From Streptomyces sp. NBC_01723 (GTDB lineage Bacteria > Actinomycetota > Actinomycetes > Streptomycetales > Streptomycetaceae): a DNA stretch of 64,000 nucleotides. Where the stretch lies: contig NZ_CP109171.1 in the NCBI RefSeq assembly GCF_036246005.1, positions 4,204,001-4,268,000 of the forward strand, given 5' to 3'. The notes below the pieces were generated by a model. It saw only the letters and a program-made list of their open reading frames with translations. It ran no database searches and was not told where the DNA came from. Each line of letters begins with the position of its first letter. Position 1 is the first letter of the stretch. Below, in pieces: positions 39,237-50,854 of the stretch. A program made the position numbers and the translations under genes.

Positions 39237-41519
39237 TTACTTCACCGGCTCCGGCGTCGGCTCGCTCTCGGCCTCCGGCTCGCCCGCCGGGTCGGCCGGG
39301 GTCTTCACGGAGTCGAGCAGCAGCTGGGCGACGTCGACGACCTGGATGGACTCCTTCGCCTTGCCGTCGTTCTTCTTGCCGTTGACCGAGTCGGTCAGCA
39401 TGACGAGGCAGAACGGGCAGGCGGTGGAGACGATGTCCGGGTTGAGGGACAGGGCCTCGTCGACGCGCTCGTTGTTGATGCGCTTGCCGATCCGCTCCTC
39501 CATCCACATCCGCGCGCCGCCGGCGCCGCAGCAGAAGCCGCGCTCCTTGTGGCGGTGCATCTCCTCGTTGCGGACGCCCGGGACGGCGGCGATGATCTCG
39601 CGCGGCGGCGTGTAGATCTTGTTGTGCCGGCCCAGGTAGCACGGGTCGTGGTACGTGATGATGCCCTCGACCGGCGTGACCGGGAGCAGCTTGCCCTCGT
39701 CGACGAGGTGCTGGAGCAGCTGGGTGTGGTGGATGACCTCGTAGTCGCCGCCGAGCTGCGGGTACTCGTTGCCCAGGGTGTTGAGGCAGTGCGGGCAGGT
39801 GGCGACGATCTTCTTCGCCGACTTGGGCTTCCGCGATTCCTCGGTGACCTTGCCGTCGTCGTCCATCTCCTCGCCGAAGGCGGCGTTGAGGGACATGACG
39901 TTCTCCATGCCCAGCTCCTGGAACAGCGGCTCGTTGCCCAGGCGCCGTGCCGAGTCACCGGTGCACTTCTCGTCGCCGCCCATGATCGCGAACTTGACGC
40001 CCGCGATGTGCAGCAGCTCGGCGAAGGCCTTGGTGGTCTTCTTGGCGCGGTCCTCCAGGGCGCCGGCGCAGCCGACCCAGTAGAGGTACTCGACCTCGGT
40101 GAGGTCCTCGATGTCCTTGCCGACGACCGGGACCTCGAAGTCCAGCTCCTTGAGCCACTCCAGGCGCTGCTTCTTCGCCAGGCCCCAGGGGTTGCCCTTC
40201 TTCTCCAGGTTCTTGAGCATCGTGCCCGCCTCGGACGGGAACGCCGACTCGATCATGACCTGGTAGCGGCGCATGTCGACGATGTGGTCGACGTGCTCGA
40301 TGTCCACCGGGCACTGCTCGACGCAGGCGCCGCAGGTGGTGCAGGACCACAGGACGTCCGGGTCGATGACGCCGTTCTCTTCGAGGGTGCCGATCAGCGG
40401 GCGCTCGGCCTCCGCGAGCGCGGCCGCGGGCACCGAGGCGAGCTGCTCCTCGGACGCCTTCTCCTCGCCCTCCATCGTCTTGCCGCCGCCGGCCAGCAGG
40501 TAGGGGGCCTTGGCGTGCGCGTGGTCGCGCAGGGACATGATCAGGAGCTTGGGGGAGAGCGGCTTTCCGGTGTTCCACGCGGGGCACTGCGACTGGCAGC
40601 GGCCGCACTCGGTGCAGGTGGAGAAGTCCAGCAGGCCCTTCCAGGAGAACTGCTCGACCTGGGAGACGCCGAAGGTGTCGTCGTCGCCGGGGTCGGTGAA
40701 GTCGATCGGCTTGCCGCCCGACGTCATCGGCAGCAGGGCGCCGAGGGCGGTGCCGCCCTTCGCGTCCCGCTTGAACCAGATGTTCGGGAAGGCCAGGAAG
40801 CGGTGCCAGGCGACGCCCATGTCGGTCTTCAGGGCGACGGTGATCATCCAGATGAACGAGGTCGCGATCTTCAGGCCGGCGAAGAGGTAGACCAGGTTCT
40901 GGAGGGTGGAGACGTCCAGGTTCCCGAGCGCGGAGACGACCGGGTACGAGATGAAGAACGACGCCTCGTAGCCGTCGACGTGGTGGAGGGCGCCCTCCAG
41001 CGCGTGCAGCATGAAGATGCAGACGCCGACGATGAGGATGACGGCCTCGACGAAGTACGCCTGGCCGAAGTTGGAGCCGGCGAAGCGGGACTTGCGGCCC
41101 GGCTTGTCCGGCCGGCTCAGCTGGCGGATCACGATCAGGACGAGGATGCCGAGCACCGTCATGGTGCCGATGAACTCGACGAAGACGTTGTACGGCGCCC
41201 AGTCGCCGATGACCGGCAGGATCCAGTCCGCCTCGAAGAGCTGCCCGACCGCGTTGACGATCGTCAGGAGCAGGGAGAAGAAGCCCACCGCCACGAACCA
41301 GTGCGCCACCCCGACGATGCCCCAGCGGTTCATCCGGGTGTGGCCGAGGAACTCCCGGACCACGGTGACGGTGCGCGCTGCGGGATCGTCGGTCCGCGTG
41401 CCGGCCGGCACCGGCTGTCCGAGCCGCATGTAGTTGACGATCTGCAGGACGGCGCGGCCGAACAGTGCCACGCCGACCACGATCAGGACCAGCGACACGA
41501 TGATCGCGGCGAGTTGCAT
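39237..41519 (-). CDS. Membrane Fe-S oxidoreductase, EtfD (Rv0338c)-like
   Basis: This 760-residue protein has an N-terminal membrane domain with about five to six helices, NarI-like with several His. It then has two [4Fe-4S] motifs (CTECGRCQSQCP about 310 and CTTCGACVEQCP about 395) and two CCG domains (VGCAG, CPHCLN; DPCYLG, GFCCGAGG, CPFC). This is the layout of heterodisulfide-reductase-like proteins and of mycobacterial EtfD, which passes electrons from ETF to menaquinone during fatty-acid oxidation. The C-terminus is an acidic Pro/Glu tail. No etfAB genes are adjacent. Confidence 0.88.
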   Translation of the reverse strand: MQLAAIIVSLVLIVVGVALFGRAVLQIVNYMRLGQPVPAGTRTDDPAARTVTVVREFLGHTRMNRWGIVGVAHWFVAVGFFSLLLTIVNAVGQLFEADWILPVIGDWAPYNVFVEFIGTMTVLGILVLIVIRQLSRPDKPGRKSRFAGSNFGQAYFVEAVILIVGVCIFMLHALEGALHHVDGYEASFFISYPVVSALGNLDVSTLQNLVYLFAGLKIATSFIWMITVALKTDMGVAWHRFLAFPNIWFKRDAKGGTALGALLPMTSGGKPIDFTDPGDDDTFGVSQVEQFSWKGLLDFSTCTECGRCQSQCPAWNTGKPLSPKLLIMSLRDHAHAKAPYLLAGGGKTMEGEEKASEEQLASVPAAALAEAERPLIGTLEENGVIDPDVLWSCTTCGACVEQCPVDIEHVDHIVDMRRYQVMIESAFPSEAGTMLKNLEKKGNPWGLAKKQRLEWLKELDFEVPVVGKDIEDLTEVEYLYWVGCAGALEDRAKKTTKAFAELLHIAGVKFAIMGGDEKCTGDSARRLGNEPLFQELGMENVMSLNAAFGEEMDDDGKVTEESRKPKSAKKIVATCPHCLNTLGNEYPQLGGDYEVIHHTQLLQHLVDEGKLLPVTPVEGIITYHDPCYLGRHNKIYTPPREIIAAVPGVRNEEMHRHKERGFCCGAGGARMWMEERIGKRINNERVDEALSLNPDIVSTACPFCLVMLTDSVNGKKNDGKAKESIQVVDVAQLLLDSVKTPADPAGEPEAESEPTPEPVK

Positions 41520-41561
41520 TTGGGGGCTCCTCGGGCCTGCGAGGTTGCGAGGGGATCGATA

Positions 41562-41575
41562 TTACTAAGCGGTAA
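41562..41575. promoter_or_regulatory. TTAC-N6-GTAA palindrome upstream of the EtfD-like gene
   Basis: A short inverted repeat lies about 45 bp before the start codon in an unusually AT-rich stretch. It could be a repressor site at the promoter; the cognate regulator is unknown. Confidence 0.35.
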
Positions 41576-41771
41576 CTTATTCAGTCCGTCCGAGACTACC
41601 CCGATCCTCCGCCGCACTGTAGTCGGACGTGCGGTGATCTGCGTCGCTGAGGCAACCCTGACCCGGAGCCGGCCACCGGCCCGGTCGCCGGGCCGCCCGC
41701 CCGCCCCGGCGCCACGCCGTAGTGGGAAGGCAATTCATATCAAAACGTGATATCCGGCATAGCTTATCCCC

Positions 41772-42992
41772 GTGCTCTACGGGATCGCCGCCGCCACCGC
41801 CTCCGCTCTCCTCGCCGCTCTCCTCGCCGGGGTGCTGCGCGCACCCGCCCTCGCCCTCGCCCTCGTCGACCGGCGCCGCCGGCGGCCGGTCCCGCTCTCC
41901 GGCGGGGTGGCCGTCGCCCTGGTCACCGCGCTGGTCGCGTGGGCCGGGGACTGGACCGGCGTCGTGCCGCTCGGCTCCGCGGCCGGCCGGCTGCTCCTGG
42001 GCGCGTCCGCCGTCGGTGTCCTCGGTCTCGCCGCCGACCTCTGGCGGCTGCGGCGGCGCTGGGTGGTCGCCGGTACGGCCGTCGCGGCGGCGTGCGTCGT
42101 GCCGTACGGCGAGACGGGGCCGGTGGCCGGGGTGCTCGCCGTGGGATGGATCACGCTGATCGCCTCCGCCTTCCGGGGGCTCGACCACGCCGACGGGGTG
42201 GCCTGCACGGTGGGGGTCGTGACCTCCTTCGGGGTCGCCGCCTGTGCCGCGGCGGAGCTGCGCGACGGGCTGGCGGTGGCGCTGCTCGCGCTGGCCGCCG
42301 CGCTGACCGGACTGCTGCTGCACAACTGGCATCCCGCACGGATCGCGCTCGGTGCGTGCGGGGCGCTCTTCGCGGGGTTCCTGCTGGCCGGGGGCGCCGT
42401 GTTCACCCGCGAGGGGTACGCGCCCGCGAGCGGCATGGCGGTGCTGTTCGCGCTGAGCGCGCCGGTCTGCCTGGACGTCGTACTCGTCCTGCTCTCGCGC
42501 CGGCTGGCCGGGCGGCCGCCGCTGCGGGGCGGGCCCGACCATCTCGCCCACCGGCTGCGCCGGCTCGGGCTCACGCCGCAGGGCGCCGCGGTGGTCGTCG
42601 GCGGGGCATCGTGCGGCGCGGTGCTCGTGGGTCTGCTCGTGCACACCGGGCGGCTGGACGGGACGGCGGTGTGGTGGGTGGCGGGCGCTGCGGTCGCCGC
42701 GCTGGCCGGACTGCTGCGGGTGCGGGTGTACGGGCCGCGGCGCGGGGCAGGGGCGGCAGGGGTGCCGGGACAGGTGTCCGGTCGGCCCCGGGTCCGGGGG
42801 CAGGCGGAGGGGCCGGTGTCCGGTCGGCCGCAGGCGCGGGTGCGGCGGCCGCGTACGGAGTCCCAGCTGCCTCCCGAGGTGATCGGACCCCCTAGGGGTG
42901 CATCCTCCCGGGGGTCGATTTTCCCGGTTCGTCAGGCCAGACGCACGGAAGAAGCGCAGGTCAGCGAGCCGTTGCGTGTAAGGAACGGATAA
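41772..42992 (+). CDS. MraY/WecA-like membrane glycosyltransferase, catalytically atypical
   Basis: This 406-residue protein has about nine to ten helices and MraY/WecA-like landmarks: RRRRPVPLSGGVAVALVTAL, LGLAADLWRLRRRW, FRGLDHADGVACTVG and PDHLAHRLRRLGL. The canonical Asp-Asp of the first loop reads Ala-Asp (AADL), and the NxxxDGxDGL motif is altered, so normal phospho-sugar transfer to undecaprenyl phosphate is doubtful. The last roughly 85 residues are a Pro/Arg/Gly-rich tail extending into the dnaK promoter region. Start is GTG at 41772. Confidence 0.7.
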   Translation: MLYGIAAATASALLAALLAGVLRAPALALALVDRRRRRPVPLSGGVAVALVTALVAWAGDWTGVVPLGSAAGRLLLGASAVGVLGLAADLWRLRRRWVVAGTAVAAACVVPYGETGPVAGVLAVGWITLIASAFRGLDHADGVACTVGVVTSFGVAACAAAELRDGLAVALLALAAALTGLLLHNWHPARIALGACGALFAGFLLAGGAVFTREGYAPASGMAVLFALSAPVCLDVVLVLLSRRLAGRPPLRGGPDHLAHRLRRLGLTPQGAAVVVGGASCGAVLVGLLVHTGRLDGTAVWWVAGAAVAALAGLLRVRVYGPRRGAGAAGVPGQVSGRPRVRGQAEGPVSGRPQARVRRPRTESQLPPEVIGPPRGASSRGSIFPVRQARRTEEAQVSEPLRVRNG

Positions 42993-42994
42993 GA

Positions 42995-43015
42995 GTTGAG
43001 TCGGCTCGACTCACC
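42995..43015. promoter_or_regulatory. HAIR-like site 1 upstream of dnaK
   Basis: GTTGAGT-N7-ACTCACC matches the HspR inverted repeat CTTGAGT-N7-ACTCAAG at 11 of 14 half-site positions, with correct spacing. It lies 73-93 bp upstream of dnaK. Confidence 0.75.
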
Positions 43016-43046
43016 TCTGTTGACCGCACGAAGGCCGTCATGCACA

Positions 43047-45621
<2,575 letters not shown>

Positions 45622-45651
45622 GCTTGAAGTGTGGAAGGAGGGACGTCGGGG

Positions 45652-46848
45652 ATGAGCACCAAGGACTTCATCGAGAAGGACTACTACAAGGTCCTCGGCG
45701 TCCCCAAGGACGCCACCGAGGCCGAGATCAAGAAGGCGTACCGGAAGCTCGCCCGCGAGTACCACCCGGACGCCAACAAGGGGAACGTCAGGGCGGAGGA
45801 GCGCTTCAAGGAGATCTCCGAGGCCAACGACATCCTCGGTGACCCCAAGAAGCGCAAGGAGTACGACGAGGCCCGCGCCCTCTTCGGCAACGGCGGTTTC
45901 CGTCCGGGGCCGGGCGCGGGCGGCGGCGGCACCTTCAACTTCGACTTGGGCGACCTCTTCGGAGGCGGCGCCCAGGGCGGGGGCCAGGGGGGCGCCGGCG
46001 GCTTCGGCGGCGGCCTCGGGGACGTCTTCGGTGGCCTGTTCAACCGCACCGGCGGCGGTCCCGGCACCGGCACGCGGACCCAGCCGCGGCGCGGCCAGGA
46101 CATCGAGTCCGAGGTCACGCTGAGCTTCACGGAGGCCATCGAGGGCGCCACGGTGCCGCTGCGGATGTCCTCGCAGGCGCCCTGCAAGGCCTGTTCGGGC
46201 ACCGGCGACAAGAACGGCACACCGCGCGTGTGCCCGACCTGCGTCGGCACCGGCCAGGTCGCGCGGGGCTCGGGCGGTGGCTTCTCGCTCACCGACCCGT
46301 GCCCGGACTGCAAGGGCCGCGGCCTGATCGCCGAGGACCCCTGCGACGTCTGCAAGGGCTCCGGACGCGCCAAGTCCTCCCGGACGATGCAGGTCCGCAT
46401 CCCGGCCGGGGTGTCGGACGGGCAGCGCATCCGGCTGCGCGGCAAGGGCACGCCGGGCGAGCGGGGCGGACCGGCGGGCGACCTCTACGTGGTCGTGCAC
46501 GTCAAGGAGCACTCCGTCTTCGGCCGCCGGGGCGACAACCTCACGGTCACCGTCCCCGTCACCTACGCCGAGGCGGCCCTCGGCGGCGAGGTCCGGGTGC
46601 CGACCCTGGGCGGTCCGCCCGTCACGCTGAAGCTTCCGCCGGGCACGCCCAACGGGCGCACCATGCGGGCCCGCGGCAAGGGCGCGGTCCGCAAGGACGG
46701 CAGCCGGGGCGACCTCCTGGTCACCGTCGAGGTGAGTGTTCCGAAGGACCTGACGGGGAAGGCTCGTGACGCGCTGGAGGCGTATCGCGAGGCGACCGCG
46801 GACGAGGATCCGCGGGCGGAGTTGTTCCAGGCCGCGAAGGGAGCTTGA
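45652..46848 (+). CDS. dnaJ: Co-chaperone DnaJ
   Basis: This 398-residue type I Hsp40 has a J-domain with HPD (KLAREYHPDANKG, about 38-40), a long Gly/Phe region (about 85-140) and a zinc domain with four CxxCxGxG motifs (CKACSGTG, CPTCVGTG, CPDCKGRG, CDVCKGSG). Two C-terminal beta domains follow. It stimulates DnaK ATPase and delivers substrates. It starts 30 bp after grpE, with GGAAGGAGGG upstream. The hspR start overlaps its stop (TGATG). Confidence 0.96.
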   Translation: MSTKDFIEKDYYKVLGVPKDATEAEIKKAYRKLAREYHPDANKGNVRAEERFKEISEANDILGDPKKRKEYDEARALFGNGGFRPGPGAGGGGTFNFDLGDLFGGGAQGGGQGGAGGFGGGLGDVFGGLFNRTGGGPGTGTRTQPRRGQDIESEVTLSFTEAIEGATVPLRMSSQAPCKACSGTGDKNGTPRVCPTCVGTGQVARGSGGGFSLTDPCPDCKGRGLIAEDPCDVCKGSGRAKSSRTMQVRIPAGVSDGQRIRLRGKGTPGERGGPAGDLYVVVHVKEHSVFGRRGDNLTVTVPVTYAEAALGGEVRVPTLGGPPVTLKLPPGTPNGRTMRARGKGAVRKDGSRGDLLVTVEVSVPKDLTGKARDALEAYREATADEDPRAELFQAAKGA

Positions 46849-47309
46849 TGGGGATGGACGGTCGTCGACGCAACCCGTATGAACTGACCGAGGAGACCCC
46901 GGTCTACGTCATCTCGGTGGCGGCCCAGCTCTCCGGTCTGCACCCGCAGACCCTGCGCCAGTACGACCGCCTCGGCCTGGTCTCCCCGGACCGCACGGCC
47001 GGGCGCGGCAGGCGCTACTCGGCCCGCGACATCGAGCTGCTCCGCCAGGTGCAGCAGCTGTCGCAGGACGAGGGCATCAACCTGGCCGGAATCAAGCGCA
47101 TCATCGAACTGGAGAACCAGGTCGCCGCGCTCCAGGCCCGGGTGGCGGAGATGGCCGACGCCCTCGACGGGGCGGCGACGGCGATGCGCCAGCGCGAGGC
47201 GGCGGTGCACGCGTCGTACCGCCGTGACCTGGTCCCTTACCAAGAGGTACAGCAGACCAGCGCCCTGGTCGTGTGGCGTCCCAAGCGCCATGGCCAGACC
47301 TCGGACTGA
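46848..47309 (+). CDS. hspR: HspR, MerR-family repressor of heat-shock genes
   Basis: This 153-residue protein has a MerR-type winged helix: TPVYVISVAAQLSGLHPQTL, RQYDRLGLVSPDRTAGRGRR, YSARDIELLRQVQQLSQDEG. A coiled coil follows (about 85-120). In Streptomyces HspR binds HAIR palindromes, with DnaK acting as co-repressor. HAIR sites are seen before dnaK and clpB in this window, closing the feedback loop. ATG 46848 overlaps the dnaJ stop by one base; ATG 46854 is an alternative. Confidence 0.95.
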   Translation: MGMDGRRRNPYELTEETPVYVISVAAQLSGLHPQTLRQYDRLGLVSPDRTAGRGRRYSARDIELLRQVQQLSQDEGINLAGIKRIIELENQVAALQARVAEMADALDGAATAMRQREAAVHASYRRDLVPYQEVQQTSALVVWRPKRHGQTSD

Positions 47310-47350
47310 CCCCGGGTCGGCAGACGGCACAAGGGTGAACGGCATCGACA

Positions 47351-47380
47351 GCCCCGGAGGTCCGGTCGGACCTCCGGGGC
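47351..47380 (+). terminator. Terminator of the dnaK operon
   Basis: A perfect 13-bp stem (47351-47363 with 47368-47380) and 4-nt loop is followed by TTGTT, 41 bp after hspR. Confidence 0.9.
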
Positions 47381-47448
47381 TTGTTCACAACGGTGCTGTC
47401 TCATTGGTCTAGTACTTCTTGACGATTTGGTGAAGACAGCGTTGGCTT

Positions 47449-47531
47449 CCTTCACCAGGAGTCACCTGGGTCACCGGGGTCACCTGGACCTGGACCTGGA
47501 GCTGGACCACCAGGGCCCACCTGGGTCACCG
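47449..47531 (+). repeat. Cluster of CACCTGG/GGTCACC repeats in a leader
   Basis: Within about 80 bp the words GTCACC (five copies) and CCTGG (six or more) recur, in tandem and inverted arrangement, e.g. CACCTGGGTCACCGGGGTCA. The cluster sits directly upstream of the sugar-binding lipoprotein gene and could be a multi-site operator or a structured leader. Confidence 0.55.
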
Positions 47532-47562
47532 ACAGCACCCGTGTGTTCGGAAGGTAAGCGCA

Positions 47563-48681
47563 GTGAGCAGCCGTGCCCGTCGTACCGCCATATCCGTGGC
47601 CGCGTCCCTGATGACGTTCTCGCTGGCCTCCTGCGGCGTCCTGGGCGCCTCGGACAGCAGTGGCGAGGCGAGCCCGACCAAGGGCAACGACATCACCGTC
47701 GGCCTGTTGCTGCCGGAGAAGGAGAACACGCGCTACGAGCAGTTCGACTACCCCTTCTTCAAGGCCAAGGTCGGCGAGCTCACGAACGACGCGGGCAACG
47801 TCAAGTACGCCAACGCCGAGGCGAGCGCGTCGAAGCAGGCCGAGCAGATGCAGCAGATGATCGACGACGAGGTCGACGTGATCGTGCTGGACGCGGTCGA
47901 CGCGCAGTCCATCGGGGACGGCGTGCAGAAGGCCAAGGACGCCGGCATCCCGGTCATCGCCTACGACCGGCTGGCCGAGGGCCCGATCGACGCCTACATC
48001 TCCTTCGACAACGAGCTGGTCGGCGAGGTGCAGGGCCGCTCCCTCCTCGACGCGCTCGGCGGCGCGGACAGCTCCGACAAGATCGTCATGATGAACGGCT
48101 CGCCCACCGACCCGAACGCCAAGCAGTTCAAGGCCGGCGCGATGACCGAGCTGAACGGCAAGGTGACGATCGCCCAGTCCTTCGACACCAAGGACTGGAA
48201 GCCGGAGAACGCCATGGCGAACATGACCGAGGCGATCGAGAAGATCGGCAAGAACAACATCGCGGGCGTCTACTCCGCCAACGACGGCATGGCGGGGGGC
48301 ATCATCAAGGCCCTGGAGGACGCGGGCATCACCGACCTGCCGCCGATCACCGGCCAGGACGCGGAACTCTCCGCGGTGCAGCGGATCGTCACCGGCGAGC
48401 AGTACATGAGTGTCTACAAGTCCTACCCGCAGGAGGCCGAGAACGCCGCGGAGATGGCCGTGGCGCGGGTCCAGGGCCGGGACATCCAGTTCGACGCACT
48501 GGCCCGCGACAAGGTCGACAGTCCCACCCACAAGGGCATCCCCGCCCAGCTCGTCCCCGTCGTCGCCCTCACCCAGGGCAACATCGAGGAGACGGTCGTC
48601 GCGGACGGCTTCTACAAGGTCAGCGACATCTGCACGGCTAAGTACGCGGATGCCTGTGGGGAGATCGGGCTGAAGAAGTAG
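47563..48681 (+). CDS. Sugar ABC transporter substrate-binding lipoprotein (xylose-type)
   Basis: This 372-residue protein has a signal with lipobox FSLASCG (Cys about 24) and a periplasmic-binding fold: ITVGLLLPEKENTRYEQFDY, MIDDEVDVIVLDAVDAQSIG, AGIPVIAYDRLAEGPIDAYI, VYSANDGMAGGIIKALEDAG, GQDAELSAVQRIVTGEQYMS. These match the XylF/ribose-binding group. No permease or ATPase gene is adjacent, so it is an orphan here, working with a transporter elsewhere or as a sensor. The GTG start follows GGAAGGTAAGC. Confidence 0.88.
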   Translation: MSSRARRTAISVAASLMTFSLASCGVLGASDSSGEASPTKGNDITVGLLLPEKENTRYEQFDYPFFKAKVGELTNDAGNVKYANAEASASKQAEQMQQMIDDEVDVIVLDAVDAQSIGDGVQKAKDAGIPVIAYDRLAEGPIDAYISFDNELVGEVQGRSLLDALGGADSSDKIVMMNGSPTDPNAKQFKAGAMTELNGKVTIAQSFDTKDWKPENAMANMTEAIEKIGKNNIAGVYSANDGMAGGIIKALEDAGITDLPPITGQDAELSAVQRIVTGEQYMSVYKSYPQEAENAAEMAVARVQGRDIQFDALARDKVDSPTHKGIPAQLVPVVALTQGNIEETVVADGFYKVSDICTAKYADACGEIGLKK

Positions 48682-48831
48682 TCGCGGTGCGGTCCTGGTT
48701 CCATGCCCCGGTCATACCCGGCGCAACCGGTACTTTCCCTCCCGCGTCCCCGGTCGAGCCGTGTTGCGGAGCCGGTCCCGGCCGCGCATAGTTGCGCTGC
48801 GGAGGAGCCGGAACCGGGGGTGGGATGGGCG

Positions 48832-49869
48832 ATGGCCGGGCACGGGGCTGAGGAGCATCCGCACGGTGCCGACCGGCTGTGCGCGGCCGGGGACCGCGTG
48901 TACTCCCGGGCCGTACGGCGGGGCCGGGTGCCGCGCCAGGACGCCGAACCGGTCCCCTGCCTCCTCGAACTGGCCCTGCTGCACCCCGACCCCGACGACA
49001 TGGACTGGCTGGTGCCGACCTCTCCGCAGGAGGTCATGACGCGGCTGCTGCGCGGGGTCCACGACGAGGTCAGCGCGAGTCAGCGGCGGGTGGGCTCGGC
49101 GGTGGAGGCCTTCGAGTGGTACGCGGGGCTCGGCCGGCTCATCCACGCCTCCGCCGGGACGGAGAGTTCGGCGATCCGGGTCCTCGACGGGCTGGCCCGC
49201 ATCCAGGCCGCGATGGACGAGGCGACGCAGGCGTGCACGACGGAGGTCCTGACCGTGCAGCCCGGCGGCATCCGGCGTGAGGCGGAGCTGTCGGAGGGGC
49301 TGCACCGGGCGCTGGCGCTGCGCGGGCGCGGGGTGCGGATGCGGGACCTGTACACGCACGTGGCCCGGCACGGCCAGGGCTTGCTCAACTACCTCGAGTT
49401 GATGGGCGACGCGGTGGAGGCCCGCACGCTGGACGAGGTCATCGACCGTCTCATCCTCTTCGACCGCACGGTCGCCTTCATCCCCGCCAACACCGACCGC
49501 ACCATGGCCCTGGAGCTGCGCCACCCCGCGCTGGTCTCCTACCTGGTCACGGTCTTCGAACGCCTCTGGCGCCTCGCCATCCCGCTCTCCGCCGCCCTCC
49601 CCGACACCGGCATCGAGGGCATCTCACACCGCGAGCAGTCCATCGCGGCGCTGCTGGCGGAGGGCCACCAGGACGCGGTGATCGCCGAGCGGCTGGGCAT
49701 AAGCGTCCGCACGGCCCGCGCGCACATCGCCCGCCTCTCGGAGACCCTGGGCGCGGCGAGCCGTACCCAACTGGGCGTCCGCATAGCCCAGGCGGGCCTG
49801 GACGGCACCTCCCAGGGCGTCCCCGCCCCCGTCATCCTTCCCGGTCAAGAATCCCCGACTGCCCGATGA
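48832..49869 (+). CDS. LuxR-type regulator with TrmB-like N-terminus, paralogue 1
   Basis: This 345-residue protein has a large N-terminal region (1-275) with RVLDGLARIQAAMDEATQAC, TEVLTVQPGGIRREAELSEG and DRTVAFIPANTDRTMALELR, resembling the TrmB/PLD-like effector fold. Its C-terminal LuxR HTH is ISHREQSIAALLAEGHQDAV, IAERLGISVRTARAHIARLS. There is no receiver or ATPase domain. It is convergent with paralogue 2, with a 38-bp overlap of coding ends. Ligand unknown. ATG 48832 lies 3 nt after a GGGTGGGATGGG stretch. Confidence 0.85.
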   Translation: MAGHGAEEHPHGADRLCAAGDRVYSRAVRRGRVPRQDAEPVPCLLELALLHPDPDDMDWLVPTSPQEVMTRLLRGVHDEVSASQRRVGSAVEAFEWYAGLGRLIHASAGTESSAIRVLDGLARIQAAMDEATQACTTEVLTVQPGGIRREAELSEGLHRALALRGRGVRMRDLYTHVARHGQGLLNYLELMGDAVEARTLDEVIDRLILFDRTVAFIPANTDRTMALELRHPALVSYLVTVFERLWRLAIPLSAALPDTGIEGISHREQSIAALLAEGHQDAVIAERLGISVRTARAHIARLSETLGAASRTQLGVRIAQAGLDGTSQGVPAPVILPGQESPTAR

Positions 49870-50854
49870 GATACCCGAGCTGAGCCCGGCTCTCGCTGCC
49901 GAGGGTGGCGGCGAGCTTGGCGATGTGGACGCGGGCGGTGCGGATGTTCATGCCGAGGCGTTCGGCGATGTCGGCGTCGGTGTGGCCTTCGACGAGCAGA
50001 GACGCGATGGTGCGCTGGCGTGGTGTGATCCCGCCCAGCGACGGGCGTGGCGCGGCCTCCGGGTGCATGGGCGTGGCGAGGCGCCACAGGCGTTCGAAGG
50101 TGGTCACGAAGTACGCGATGAGGGCGGGGTGGCGGACTTCCAACGCCAGCGTGGCCTCTGCGTCGGCGGGGATGAAGGCGACCTTGCGGTCGACGACGAT
50201 AAGGCGGTCCGTCACCTCGTCCAGAGAGCGTGCCTCGGCGTCTCCACGCAACTGCTCGTAGCGGGCCCGGACCATCGGCAGATGGCGCTGTGTGTGCTGG
50301 TAGAGCGTGCGGATGCGGGCGCCGCGGTCGAGCATGTCCTGGTCCCGGCTCAGGGACAGTGTCTGGGCCACCTGTCCGCGGCGGTCGCCGTAGTGGGCGT
50401 TGGGCTGTATGCACAGCAGCTCGCGCGTGGCGTTCGACATGGCCTCGCTGATGGCCTGGTTGATCTGGGGGACCCCATTGAGGACGCGTACGGCCCCGGC
50501 GTCCCCTCCGGCCGTACGCCGGCCGTCCACCAGCATGAGGGGTTCGAACGTCGCGGTCAGCCGGGCTTCCCGCCGCCGCTCCTTGGCGACACGCTGCGCC
50601 GAGGCGTCCAGCATCCGGTGCAGGGCGACCGCGGGGGCGACCGGCTCCAGCCAGTCCAGGTCGCCCACGATCGGTTGCAGCAGGCCGTAGTCCGTGAGGC
50701 AGGGCAGCGCCGAGGCCTCCCGGGTGGGCACGCGGCCCTCACGCAGGGCTTGCGTGTAGAGGTCCGTCCCCGCGGCACAGAGTTCTTCCGGACCGTGCTC
50801 GATGTGGGACAGCACCCGCCGTTTCCCCTGCGGGCCCCGCGCCTCACCCGTCAT
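49832..50854 (-). CDS. LuxR-type regulator, paralogue 2
   Basis: This 340-residue protein has the same plan as paralogues 1 and 3: VRVLNGVPQINQAISEAMSN, RELLCIQPNAHYGDRRGQVA, DRKVAFIPADAEATLALEVR, then a C-terminal HTH ITPRQRTIASLLVEGHTDAD, IAERLGMNIRTARVHIAKLA and a conserved end, LGYLIGQSGILD. Its ATG lies 11 bp inside the end of paralogue 3, so both are in one minus-strand operon. Probably a ligand-responsive regulator. Confidence 0.85.
   Translation of the reverse strand: MTGEARGPQGKRRVLSHIEHGPEELCAAGTDLYTQALREGRVPTREASALPCLTDYGLLQPIVGDLDWLEPVAPAVALHRMLDASAQRVAKERRREARLTATFEPLMLVDGRRTAGGDAGAVRVLNGVPQINQAISEAMSNATRELLCIQPNAHYGDRRGQVAQTLSLSRDQDMLDRGARIRTLYQHTQRHLPMVRARYEQLRGDAEARSLDEVTDRLIVVDRKVAFIPADAEATLALEVRHPALIAYFVTTFERLWRLATPMHPEAAPRPSLGGITPRQRTIASLLVEGHTDADIAERLGMNIRTARVHIAKLAATLGSESRAQLGYLIGQSGILDREG

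Noticed and set aside
39213..41750. Very long frame antisense to the Fe-S oxidoreductase
   Set aside because: Antisense shadow of a well-supported gene, with low-complexity Leu/Gly/Val composition and no family signature.
42887..42899. ACCCC/GGGGT palindrome before dnaK as an operator
   Set aside because: It is short, GC-only and lies in the coding tail of the MraY-like gene; the HAIR sites explain dnaK control.
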